From NCBI RefSeq assembly GCF_949987515.2, contig NC_082696.1:56140947-56204946 (forward strand): a DNA stretch of 64,000 nt, written 5' to 3'. Below the pieces are notes generated by a model. It had not been told where the DNA came from and did not search any database. It saw only the letters and a program-made list of their open reading frames with translations. Made by a program: the position numbers and the translations under genes. This stretch comes from Delphinus delphis. Lineage: Eukaryota; Chordata; Mammalia; Artiodactyla; Delphinidae. Shown piece after piece: positions 37,016-47,949 of this stretch. Every line of letters begins with the position of its first letter. Position 1 is the first letter of the stretch.

Positions 37016-37139
37016 CAACACTCAGATATCCTAGCACTCTCCTCACAAAAGGAACCACTATCAATAATTGTATAAATCAACACTCAGATATCCTAGCACT
37101 CTCCTCGCGAAAGGAACCACTATCAATAATTGTATAAAT
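37016..37139. repeat. 62-bp tandem duplication
   Basis: Two copies of a 62-bp unit, 37016-37077 and 37078-37139, abut exactly. They differ only where copy 1 has CTCACAAAAGG and copy 2 has CTCGCGAAAGG, that is two CpG-to-CpA changes. Confidence 0.95.
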
Positions 37140-37640
37140 ATCATTTTAGTTATCTTCCAAGTAATTATAATAGTATGAATGAATTATATATTGCATTAAT
37201 TAATATAGATATATAATTACATATTATCCTTATACACATATTTTTACAAAAATAATATTACACTTTTCACAACCTGTGATAGATTTTTTTATTTTTTGTA
37301 TTCCAGAGTTTTTTTCATCTCAGTACTTTCTTTGGTGCATGACTCTATCATGATTCATTTAACTTTTCCCTAATAATGGATATTTAAGTATTTCCAAAGT
37401 TAGATTATAAATAATGTTCTAATAAACATCTTGGTACCTAAGTCTATTTGTACCAATGCATTTCTGTAGAATATATTCCAAGAACTGGCATTACTGGGTC
37501 AAAGGGACTGTACCTTTTAATGCTTAATAGGTAATGTCAAATTGCCCTACAGATATGTTCTAATAATGAATATTCTCGCTAATAGTGTATGAGAGTGACT
37601 ATTTTCCTATATCAATTTCATTAATTTCTACAACAAGATC
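37040..37640 (-). mobile_element. old L1 (L1M-type) 3'-end fragment
   Basis: GGAACCACTATCAATAATTG, TTTCCAAAGTTAGATTATAA, AATAATGTTCTAATAAACAT, GGCATTACTGGGTCAAAGGG and GTCAAATTGCCCTACAGATA are the reverse complement of an old L1 3' region. It contains most of the 62-bp duplication. Confidence 0.7.
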
Positions 37641-37644
37641 ATTG

Positions 37645-37785
37645 TTGTATTAATTATTATCACGATATTATAGATGAGAAAACTAAAATTCAGAGATGCT
37701 AAGGAACTTTCCCAAGGTCACACTGCTAGTAAGCATTAGAGCCAGGTTTCAAATGAGGTTAATCTAGTTCCTTCTACAGACTTCG
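37645..37785 (-). repeat. MIR SINE remnant
   Basis: ATAGATGAGAAAACTAAAAT, TTTCCCAAGGTCACACTGCT and AGCCAGGTTTCAAATGAGGT match the reversed MIR core. Confidence 0.8.
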
Positions 37786-38535
37786 CTGCTTTTAAAAAAG
37801 TACAGTCGAGTAAGTCAGGTGGAGAATCTATAGGACATACTGACTGGTAAATGCCTCACTTGTCAATTTGAATGTAAAGCCCATCAGAACATGTCTAGAC
37901 ACAATGAAGTGTGATCACTGAGTACACAAATGTGACATATGTTGCCACTGAAGTATCTGTGCAGTAATTATGCAATCTAAAATTACAAGCAAGATAACTG
38001 GTACAAGTAATTAGATAAAAATCATTGCTTACTATAATGATTTCAAACCTTATATTATATGCATAATATTAACTGATCTCTGAAGTTTTAATTAATGGCA
38101 TAGTCTATAAAAAAATGAAACTGCCTTCAATTCTCAGTTTCCCTAGTCAGTTTTGAAAATTATTTAAAAACAGATGTCTAGAAAAGTAGTCCTCCCTATT
38201 TAATGGAATTTTTTTTTTAAATCCACTTCCAAATATATTTACATAGAATCACATATTAATGCTGAAATACAGATTGAAGTGCTTGAGATTTTTCCCAGAC
38301 CCTTCTTTTATTCAAGATGCTTTTTATGATCCTGAATCTTTTCTGGAAGTTTTGTTTACCTTTAAATCTGTACTTATATGAGTGTCAAGAGAATTGGTCC
38401 TTAAGCTAAGAAAACATTCCTGTTAATATTGAAAAGGCAACTCAACTTCATAGTTATCTCAAGATATACAACAATCTCCATTTTTTTGATAAAAGAACAA
38501 GATACAAAAGTTGTCAGAGCCTGTAAAGTATTGAT

Positions 38536-38735
38536 AACAATAACTAGCATTTATCAAGCAAGTACCTCACCAGGCAGTGATCTAAACATCTGACATACCT
38601 TGTATCATTCTACATTAAAACCCTGAAAGTAGATACTGTTGTACTCAATTTACAAATATATTCAACCTGACTCAGTCACAGAGTCGAATCAGGATCCAAA
38701 CCCTGGTTTTGGATACTAAAAACTATACTACATTA
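38536..38735 (-). repeat. MIR SINE remnant
   Basis: ACTAGCATTTATCAAGCAAG, CAGGCAGTGATCTAAACATC and GTCACAGAGTCGAATCAGGA give the MIR reverse order from tail to tRNA-derived end. Confidence 0.75.
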
Positions 38736-39535
38736 CTAAAATATGCAGAATGAATCAATAATATAAATAACCAATAACATGAATGCCAAGAAATATGAAT
38801 AAAAGTCTTTGAGGGACAACGGTTTTCAAAAATATAGTGTTTCAGAGATGTGTTTTCATATTTACTTGCTTCTCATCAATCATGTAGGATAAGAGTACTA
38901 TTAAGAAAAAAAAATTTGTATTTTTTCTAACATCTAGTTTATCCATTTAAATTCATTCAGAATTATGCAGAGGAAATTCCATCAATATCTTAAAATTCAT
39001 CACGATCAGGTTGAAAACCATTCCCCAAAAGTAGTTTTTTGCAAAGTCGCATTAACCTAAAAGTTAGCCAGTTGTCTGTTCCAACAAATTTAGTTCTATA
39101 TAAAAACAATGAAGTTGCCTAGAAAACTCAGATCACTCCAAATCTCAGCAATACAAATAAAGATTAAGAAAAAAAAATCCCTATGTAAATCCAATATATC
39201 TTTGACTCATAAATTCCAATTTATCATTATAGTAACAGACCTACACTTAGTTGAGAATTTAGAATCCCTGGACTTATTCGATTTTTAAAAATTCAATATG
39301 CAATGATAATTGGCTTTCTTGAAAAAAACCACAACTCTTTCTATGAATATAATCAATACTGACAGTTTGATAGAGGATCAAATTTCTTTACGGTCTTTAA
39401 TCCAGAATCTACCATTACATATTATAGATTAGTTCCTAGGTAAAATTATTTCACTTCACAGGGTTCATGAAAACCTAGAATACTCAATCTGATCCTTCCC
39501 TGCTACTTAAAGGAAATATCAGTTCACTTTGTCCC
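38736..39535. other. AT-rich stretch, nothing recognised
   Basis: No named repeat or coding signal. Confidence 0.5.
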
Positions 39536-39655
39536 TTCATCAATTAATTAAGGAAGGAAATAAATATTCACTGAGCACAAAGTAAGTGCCAAGCACTGTC
39601 TTAGTCTTTGCAACACAGTTCCCACCCTAATGGATCTTAATATAGAGTATACACC
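39536..39655 (-). repeat. L2 LINE 3'-end remnant
   Basis: AATATTCACTGAGCACAAAG, AGTGCCAAGCACTGTCTTAG and ACAGTTCCCACCCTAATGGA reproduce the reversed L2 3' end. Confidence 0.65.
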
Positions 39656-40489
39656 TTATACTATGGCTGTAAACCTGTAAGCATCAAGAAAATAGTCCAA
39701 TTTGAAAACAACAGATTTTAGTGGCATATATGAGAAGAATTATCAAATATTGCAAACAAACAATATTTATGTGAAATTCACCAATTTTCTCCAGAAAGAA
39801 ATAAAAAAGGAAAACATAAAAATAAAGGAGGAAACTTAAAGGAATCACGAAATCAAAGTACATTAAAATGTACTTAAATATCATTGCCACTTTTATAAAC
39901 CAATACAATCCTAAGCTTTATTTGCTACAAAATTAATTGAATGTTCTAAAATAAATAGAGCCTTCATATTATAACAGCTATAAAATGTACTCACATCTCA
40001 ATAAAAAGCGTAAAGTTTACTAAAGAAAATAGAATATTTTACTTTAAATTGAGCAAGATGTTTTCATTTGGTAAGTGAAAGAAAATAGTATTGCTATTTC
40101 AAATACTACCATCTTTTTCTAAAGCAAACTTTATCATCATATATCAAAGTCTTTTGTAAACACATCCCATCTTTACAGTGTTTATAACAGTGTTTATTAA
40201 TAAAAATGAGCTTATAAAAATAACTAATATTTAAATTGGAACATTCAATTAGTGTAACTTAGAACATTTTAGCCATAAATTTCTATTTCTAATTTTAAAG
40301 TAAAATTTCATAACGTTTTTAAAATGGAGAATATGAAGTTAACTTTAAATCCGGTATGAATGTGAACATATGGAACTTTTAGATAAGGAATAAATCTTTA
40401 CTACTAAGTATGAAATTTTATGATATTAGGTATGTAAAAAAGAATAAGCAATAATAGGTTCAGCATTCTTTTCAACTTCATACTCCCAT
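39656..40489. other. AT-rich stretch, nothing recognised
   Basis: Very A/T-rich. The 74-codon minus frame at 39684-39908 is low-complexity and lacks any domain. Confidence 0.5.
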
Positions 40490-40590
40490 CTGGTGGAACA
40501 AAAATGTTATTACCCCATTTTAAAATGTGAAACCCAAAGGTGTAAAACGTCGTATTTCAACAAAGCTCAATAAAAAGTGAATAGAATCAA
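40490..40590 (-). repeat. possible MIR fragment
   Basis: TTATTACCCCATTTTAAAAT followed by GTGAAACCCAAAGG resembles the reversed MIR core 'ccccattttacagatgaggaaactgaggc'. Short and uncertain. Confidence 0.45.
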
Positions 40591-40640
40591 CCCCCCAAAT
40601 TTACATATTTCTGATTCATTTGTTTGATCATTTATTTTAC

Positions 40641-41060
40641 ATTAAGTCAACAAAGTATTTATTGAGCATTTACTATCTGGCTGGCACTACGGCAAGCATT
40701 GAAAACAGATGGTTAAAAAGTTAGACGATTTCTGACACTGTGGAGCTTATCATCTAATGCAGGAGGCACAAACTGAATAAGCAAATGGAAGATGAATATG
40801 GAATCCCAAGTTGTGGTAACGTCTATGAAGGAAGAAGAAAAAGGAGGGTATGAGGAGAAAGAACAGGAGGGATAACTTTCTTAAACTGGCTCACTCAAAC
40901 AAGCAAATTATTGGAGAGTAAAAAGGAGAGTGAATAAAAGAAAACACACTAAGAAGAAAGCAGCACATATGAAAGCCTTGAAGTGAAAAGGAATTTGGTA
41001 TGTTTGAGAAGCCAGGAGTGGCTGAATCAGTGAGTGAAAAGGGCAGTTAGATCCATCTAG
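40641..41060 (-). mobile_element. L2 LINE 3'-end fragment
   Basis: GTCAACAAAGTATTTATTGA, GCATTTACTATCTGGCTGGC, CACTGTGGAGCTTATCATCT and later ATATGAAAGCCTTGAAGTG follow the reversed L2 3' region for about 420 bp. Confidence 0.75.
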
Positions 41061-41248
41061 CCTCTTGAAAATTGTGTTTTTTACTTTAAAAACATTTTAC
41101 CCTACTTAATCCCTTTTACCAAACATAAAACCAGGGGCCATCAAGTAACAAAGCTATTTCTTACGCCATGATTGAAGCTATTTCAAAGGTTTATTTGATC
41201 AATCTCTCTATAAATCCTTATGTTATCAGCTAAACTGAGTGAACTAGA

Positions 41249-41284
41249 TAGATATATAGATAGAGAGATAGATAGATAGATAGA
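41249..41284. repeat. (GATA)n microsatellite
   Basis: GATAGATA units interrupted by ATATA and GAGA. About 36 bp. Confidence 0.9.
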
Positions 41285-41970
41285 GGCCCAAAATGTAAGT
41301 GACCTTCAAGCTCAGGATAGGTACAGACTTTTTATTAAATTGAAAGTGCACTCTAACTCATTATTTGGGGACTAATGTTAGTAAGTGATCACTTAAAACT
41401 TAAAAAAGAAAAATCTGAAAACACATACTTCTTCATTAAATGTAAAACTGATAAATTATATTTGATGTGTTTAGTTATTCTCCAAACTGTGTTACTTTAA
41501 AAGGCACAGATTTTGTTTTTCTTAGGCACTGAAAAGAAGCATTTTTCTAGATGCCAAGTTAATCCTTGTTGGCAAAATACATACCGTGTATAGTGTTTGT
41601 GCAATTTGTAATTACAAACTGACACCCACTGACAATACAGAATAGCTTCTACCCCAGCAAGTAGCTACAAATATTAAAGACCATTGTCTGATCCCATAAG
41701 GCATGTCATTAACTTTCATTATTACTAATGGGAGTTATGGGCACACTTCCAAAGTAAATCATAGGCACTGTCACAACACTGCTCCCAAAAAAGGCTTTAT
41801 TTTCAGGTTGAATATTTTTGGCTATGCAGACATTTAATTATTTTATTTTTCCCCTTAGAAAAGTCCAGATATACAAAATACCAACACACATTTTTCCTTT
41901 CTCAGCCTGTTTTCCCTCTAAGTCAGTATATAATTTAGGAGAGAAAATACATCAGTAAAAATATTTACTT
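41285..41970. other. AT-rich stretch, nothing recognised
   Basis: No repeat family or coding signal seen. Confidence 0.5.
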
Positions 41971-41985
41971 AGAAAAATATGATAT

Positions 41986-42295
41986 GGGGCTTCCCTGGTG
42001 GCACAGTGGTTGAGAATCTGCCTGCCAATGAAGGGGACACGGGTTCGAGCCCTGGTCTGGGAAGATCCCTGGGAAGATCCCACATGCCGCGGAGCAACTA
42101 GGCCCGTGAGCCACAACTACTGAGCCTGCGCATCTGGAGCCTATGCTCTGCAACGAGAGGCCGCGATAGTGAGAGGCCCGCGGACTGCGACGAAGAGGGG
42201 CCCCCGCTTGCCGCAACTAGAGAAAGCCCTCGCACAGAAACGAAGACCCAACACAGCCAAAAATAAAAATTAATTAATTAATTATTTTTTTAAAA
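41986..42295 (+). mobile_element. long-form CHR-type SINE with internal 12-bp duplication
   Basis: Head GGGGCTTCCCTGGTGGCACA, B-box-like GGGTTCGAGCCCTGG, body with the GAGAGGCC...GTGAGAGGCCCGC block otherwise seen in the short copies, plus the long tail (CCGCAACTAGAGAAAGCCCT, CGAAGACCCAACACAGCC). It is therefore a long copy sharing sequence features with the short form. CTGGGAAGATCC is tandemly duplicated at 42057-42068 and 42069-42080. A probable target duplication is AGAAAAATATG (41971) versus AGAAAAATGTG (42296). Confidence 0.9.
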
Positions 42296-42619
42296 AGAAA
42301 AATGTGTGAAAAAAATTGTTTTTCTATAACAGCACCCAGTGTTAGTAAGTGAAATGTATCTTCCCATATACTCTGTTTAAGATATGAACTGTTACATTTA
42401 TAGTAAACTGGCAATGTGAATGAGAAGCCTTAAAAACATTCCTAAACTTTTACTAAATAATTCCATATTAAGATATTTGTCATAAGAAAATAATCAGAGA
42501 TGCACATGCGTCTAAGATTCAAACACTCTGGGGAAGTCAATGAACTTTGCATAATGCACGGAAACCCATCCAATATTAACTGCATCTTAAAGGCTGAATT
42601 ATACAATTAATAAATGGGA

Positions 42620-42900
42620 ATTTAGATAAAAGGTATGTAGGTAGGTAGGTGTGTAAGTGGTAGATATGTACATAATAGATTATATAACATATAGCATATA
42701 AAAATATATTAATATGTTTATATATTGTAAGTTATATAATAGATAAAATAGAAAAAGGCCTGAAGAGGGTAAATCAGAATATTGACAATCTCTAAATAAA
42801 GAAATTACAGATAATTTTATTATTTATATATGTGTATATATATATTTATAAGGTGTATATATATATATATTTATAAGGTATATTTATAAGGTATAAGATA
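42620..42900. repeat. compound GTAG/TA microsatellite block
   Basis: (GTAG)3-4 at 42627-42645, scattered TATA runs, then the TTTATAAGGT word three times between 42846 and 42895 joined by (TA)n. Low-complexity DNA. Confidence 0.8.
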
Positions 42901-42979
42901 AAGTTTCTAAACCTCAGAGCTTCTAATATACATACTTTTAAAGAATATGTTCTTGCACAGGCAAGGACTGAAATCTCCT

Positions 42980-44440
42980 CAAGCTCCTTGGCTGGATGTC
43001 TGCTTGTCCCTGTAGATCCACTCTGTCCACTTTTCCCTATATACTGATTTCTATTATTTTCATGATTACCTTAGAAATTACAGCATAATAATCAACATAA
43101 TGTAATTTTAATCAAAAGAATACAAAGATAATAGATACTTTAATTTCAGTCACTATTCCTCAGACCTATATGCTACTTTTGCCTAGTATTTTAGTTCTTG
43201 TTTATAGCTTTACAAATTAGACTTCATTACTATTTTATGCAACCCATGATTGTTTATATCTACACATATGTTGATCATTTTCTCTGATAATTCCTTTCTG
43301 CATCCCTGACCTCACTTCAAGGTTCGTTTTCCTTTTTCCTAAATTATATTCATGAAAATTTCATTTGGTGATGATTAAATATAGGTCAGTAGAAATTTCT
43401 CAGTTTTTGTGGCCTGAGAATATTTTTGTTTTGCCCATGTTTTTGAGAAGTAATATTACAAGGTATATGATTCTATGTTGAGAGTTACTGTCTCTTAGAA
43501 ACCGATGATATCATTTCACTAACTTCCGGTTTCCGTTGTTTCTATTCAGAAGTTAGCTGTCAGTTGAATTTTGTTCCTTTGTAGATAATCTGTATTTTCT
43601 GTCTGGTTGCTCCTAAGATTTTTCTGTTTGTCCTTGGTATTGTGAAGTTTCACTACAATGTGTCTAGCTATGAATTCCTCTTTTGTTGGATTTCCTGAAT
43701 GTAAGGATTCATGTCTTTAATATTTCCAGAAACTTCTTACCCATTACGTCTTTGGCTATTGCCTATCTTCTGTTTTCTCTAATCTCATCTTCAAGCAGCC
43801 TGATGAAATGTATATTATGTCTTTTTACTCTATCTTCTACATCTGAAACTTTTCTCCCTCTTTAACACCTGTACTGTATTCTGGATAATTCTGCAGATAA
43901 TTGAGTTCACTAATTCTCTTACCTGTGTCTAATTTTCTATTGAAACCATCTATTGTACTTCTAAAGAAAAATACATATGTTTTCATTCCAAGAAGTTCTA
44001 TTTAATTCTTTTTCAAATCTATCAGGTTATTTTTGATAGTCTTATTTTTCTTGTTCCTTTGCTAACCATCAATCCCCTCTTTTATTTCTATTAATATAGT
44101 AAACATATTTGTTTCTCTGAATATGATAATCATAATATTCATATTATTTGAAAGTCTGATTCTAGAATTCATTTTCTCTGCTGTCTCCAGTTATACTTAT
44201 CTCATCATATATTTTGTCATTTTTTTTTTATTGTGAGTCCATGTTACTGGTAAAGTTATCCAAAAGAATTGTCTGTCTTTAAAGGACATTACTCTGGGCT
44301 CCCTGGAGAAGTGCCTAATTCCAGGTCTGCAGGGAAAGTGCAAGTATAGCCTAGGACATCTTGTGCTATACAGAGAGAAAACTCTCAAAAACAAATGAGG
44401 GCATGTCAACAAGACAGAAGAGAAAGCTTAGTACAACGTG
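42980..44440 (-). mobile_element. old L1 (L1M-type) 5' region/ORF1 remnant
   Basis: The plus strand is T-rich and carries TCTGTTTGTCCTTGGTATTG, TCATCTTCAAGCAGCCTGAT, GAAGTTCTATTTAATTCTTT and CTGCTGTCTCCAGTTATAC, resembling the reverse complement of the 5' UTR and ORF1 coiled-coil segment of old mammalian L1s. No intact frame. Confidence 0.5.
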
Positions 44441-44449
44441 GCCTTCAAA

Positions 44450-45560
44450 TGAACAATAACTGTAATTTATTATAACTCATGGAATAAGTTTTTAAAAATA
44501 AGTCCATAGTGATGCTCAAGAAAGAAAAAAAAAGGGAGGAGGAGAGATTTATTTATTTGTCCTTATTGGAGGTGATGGTTATGTCAATACGTTTCTCTAA
44601 GAATTGGCAATTGAAGAGAAAAAGAAAATCATTTCCATTTTAGGAGGAATGATAGTTCATTCCCAGTTGATAAAGGAAAAGTCAGCATTACAGAAGAACA
44701 TCAGTGAATAAATGTTAAATATCAGCTAGAGAATATCAACTCTCAAAGTAGTTGATTCAGCTAGTATCATTTTAGGATGCTGACACTAACAGGTGAAAAG
44801 TCATTTGGAATCAAGATATTCAACCTGGGGCAAAGTATCACCCTAAGGATAATTTGCTAATGGAAAAGGAAAAAAAAAAAAAAAGTACATTTACAAGGAG
44901 ATCTGGTAATCACCACCTTAACCAAGAGATCAACCTTAGCCTCACTAAGAGCAGTATCTTAACTTCTTGTACCTCCTAAAGAAATGTAATATGAAATACA
45001 TAATAGAAATAATTTTTTCCAAAAGAAGTTTAAACATTACCTAATATACATTTAGAACTTACTTTCAATTAACACATGCATATATTATATATATACAATA
45101 TATGTGTATGATATGTGTGCGAATTATGATAGAACCCTAGGAAAAAGAACATTGATAAAGATGATTTAGCATCATTCATGGAAATTCAAATATACACTAG
45201 GCATGAGATAATATTAAGGAATTATTATTATCTTAGAAGTGAAGATAGTAGTGTGGTATGTAAATAAGTGCTTTGGGGGATGTATGCTAAAATGTTTATA
45301 ATGTAAATGTATAATGTTTATAATGGGTAATGCATTATAATATATGCAACTTACATTCAAATGTTTCAACAATGAGACAGAAAATGGAAAAGTAGAAACA
45401 GAGAGGAAAAAAAAACAGATATAAAGCAAATTTGCCAAAATGCTGACAACTGTTGAATCTAAGTGGTGGATATATGAGTATTCATTGTACTACTCTTTCA
45501 ATATTTATAAGTTTGAAATTTTTCATAATTAACACATTTTGGCATAATTAAAAAAATTAA
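44450..45560 (+). mobile_element. old L1 (L1M-type) 3' UTR
   Basis: The end GGTGGATATATGAGTATTCA, TTGTACTACTCTTTCAATAT and GTTTGAAATTTTTCATAATT is the conserved 3' end of old L1 families in sense orientation. Upstream sequence such as ACCAAGAGATCAACCTTAGC also fits. The left boundary is uncertain. It lies head to head with the minus-strand L1M piece at 42980-44440. Confidence 0.55.
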
Positions 45561-45631
45561 ACTACATTCCTCCAGAGCAGGTTTGTGTCTGCTTCTGCCA
45601 TGTGCCTGGGGGCCAACCCAGGACAACTTAG

Positions 45632-45632
<1 letters not shown>

Positions 45633-45677
<45 letters not shown>

Positions 45678-45695
45678 TTATTTATTCATTCATTC
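45633..45695. repeat. (TA)n / (ATTC)n microsatellite at the L1 3' end
   Basis: About 17 TA units, a TATG interruption, then TTTATTTATTCATTCATTCA. It sits where the L1 poly(A) tail should be. Overlapping plus-strand frames encode only an alternating Tyr-Ile tract. Confidence 0.9.
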
Positions 45696-45876
45696 ATACA
45701 GCAGGTTCTTATTGGTCATCAATTTTATACACATCAGTGTATACATGTCAATCCCAATTCAGCACACAACCATCCCCCCGGCCCCCGTGGTTTTGCCCCC
45801 TTGGTGTCTGTACGTTTGTTCTCTAAATCTGTGTCTCAACTTCTGCCCTGCAAACTGGCTCATCTGTACCATTTTT

Positions 45877-47915
45877 CTAGGTTCCACATACATGTGTTAA
45901 TATACGATATTTGTTTTTCTCTTTCTGACTTACTTCACTCTGTATGACAGTCTCTAGATCCATCCACGTCTCAACAAATGACTCAATTTCGTTCCTTTTT
46001 ATGGCGGAGTAATATTCCATTGTATATATGTGCCACATCTTCATTATCCATTCATCTGATGATGGGCACTTAGGTTGTTTCCATCTCCGGGCTATTGTAA
46101 ATATAGCTGCAATGAACATTTTGGTACATTACTCTTTTTGAATTATGATTTTCTCAGGGTATATACCCAGTAGTGGGATTGCTGGGTCATATGGTAGTTC
46201 TATTTGTAGTTTTTTAAGGAACCTCCATACTGTTCTCCGTAGTGGCTGTATCAATTCACATTCCCACCAGCAGTGCAAGAGCGTTCCCTTGTGTGCTAGT
46301 ATTTTGTTAAGGATTTTTGCATCTATATTCATCAGTGATATTGGTCTGTAATTTTCTCTTTTTGTAGTATCTTCGTCTGGTTTTGGTATGAGGGTGATAG
46401 TGGTCTCATAGAATGAGTTTGGGAGTGTTCTTTCCTCTGTAATTTTTTGGAAGAGTTTGAGAAGGATGGGTGTTAGCTCTTCTCTAAATGTTTGACAGAA
46501 TTCACCTGTGAAGCCATCTGGTCCTGGATTTTTGTTTATTGGAAGATTTTTAATCACAGTTTCAATTTCATTACTTGTGATTGGTCTGTTCATATTTTCT
46601 ATTTCTTCCTGGTTCAGCCTTGGAAGGTTATACCTTTCTAAGAATTTGTCCATTTCTTCCAGGTTGTCCATTTTATTGGCATAGAGTTGCTTGTAAGTAG
46701 TCTCAGGATGCTTTGTTTTTCTGCAGTGTCTGTTATAACTTCTCCTTTATCATTTCTAATTTTATTGATTTGAGTCCTCTCCCTCTTTTTCTTGATGAGT
46801 CTGGCCAATGGCTTATCAATTTTATCTTCTCAAAGAACCAGCTTTTAGTTTTATTGATCTTTGCTATTGTTTTCTTTGTTTCTATTTCATTTATTTCTGC
46901 TCTGATCTTTATGATTTCTTTCCTTCTGCTAACTTTGGGTTTTGTTTGTTCTTCTTTCTCTAGTTCCTTTAGGTGCAAGGTTAGATTGTTTGAGATTTTT
47001 CTTGTTTCTTAAGGTAGGCTTGTATAGCTATAAACTTCCCTCTTAGAACTGCTTTTGCTGCATCCCATAGGTTTTGGATCGTGTTTTCATTGTCATTTAT
47101 CTCTAGGTATTTTTTGATTTCCTCTTTGATTTCTTCAGTGATCTCTTGGTTATTTAGTAGTGTATTGTTTAGTCTGCATGTGTTTGTGTTTTTTACATTT
47201 TTTCCCTGTAATTCATTTCTAATCTCACAGTGTTGTGGTCAGAAAAGATGCTTGATATGATTTCAATTTCCTTAAATTTACCGAGTCTTGATTTGTGACC
47301 CAAGATGTGATCCATCCTGGAGAATGTTCCATGCGCACTTGAGAAGAAAGTATAATCTGCTGTTTTTGGATGGAATGTCTTATAAATATCAATTAAATCT
47401 ATCTGGTCCGTTGTGTCATTTGAAGCTTGTGTTTCCTTATTAATTTTCTGTCTGGATGATCTGTCCACGGGTGTAAGTGAGGTGTTAAAGTCCCCCACTA
47501 TTTCTGTGTTACTGTCCATTTCCTCTTTTATAGCTGTTAGCAGTTGCCTTATGTATTGAGGTGCCCCTATTTTGGGTGCATATATAATAGTTATATCTTC
47601 CTCTTGGATTGATCCCTTGATCATTATGTAGTGTCCTTCCTTGTCTCTTGTAACATTCTTTATTTTAAAGTCTATTTTATCCGATATGAATATAGCTACT
47701 CCAGCTTTCTTTTCATTTCCATTTGCATGGAATATATTTTTCCACCCCCTCACTTTCAGTCTGTATGTGTCCCTAGGTCTGAAGTGGATCTTTTATAGAT
47801 AGCACATACATGGGTCTTATTTTTGTATCCATTCAGCAAGCCTGTGTCTTTTGGTTGGAGCATTTAATCTGTTCACGTTTAAGGTAATTATTGATATGGA
47901 TGTTCCTATTACCAT
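45877..47915 (-). pseudogene. LINE-1 ORF2 remnant (endonuclease / reverse transcriptase)
   Basis: L1 ORF2 normally encodes an AP-type endonuclease, a reverse transcriptase and a Cys-rich C-terminus that copy L1 RNA into DNA at a nicked site. The start codon fits 47913-47915. The endonuclease part is readable at 47193-47753 (IVGDFNTSL, FSDHN motifs). The start of the reverse-transcriptase domain is readable at 46129-46671 ([45 protein letters not shown]). The frame then jumps directly to the C-terminal HCWWECE segment, so the catalytic FADD/YADD block is absent. The C-terminus (DEWIMKMWHIYTMEYYSAIK) lies at 45877-46119. The span equals about 680 codons against roughly 1275 in intact elements. 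Stops and frame changes interrupt the 46.98-47.19 kb part. Confidence 0.9.
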
Positions 47916-47949
47916 TTTCTTAATTGTTTTGGGTTTGTTTTTGTAGGTC

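Noticed and set aside
45583..45947. Two plus-strand frames of 105 and 120 codons
   Set aside because: They translate the (TA)n microsatellite as alternating Tyr-Ile and then the antisense of the L1 3' UTR.
46129..46671. 180-codon minus-strand frame as a host gene
   Set aside because: Residues are L1 ORF2 reverse-transcriptase and C-terminal sequence joined by a deletion.
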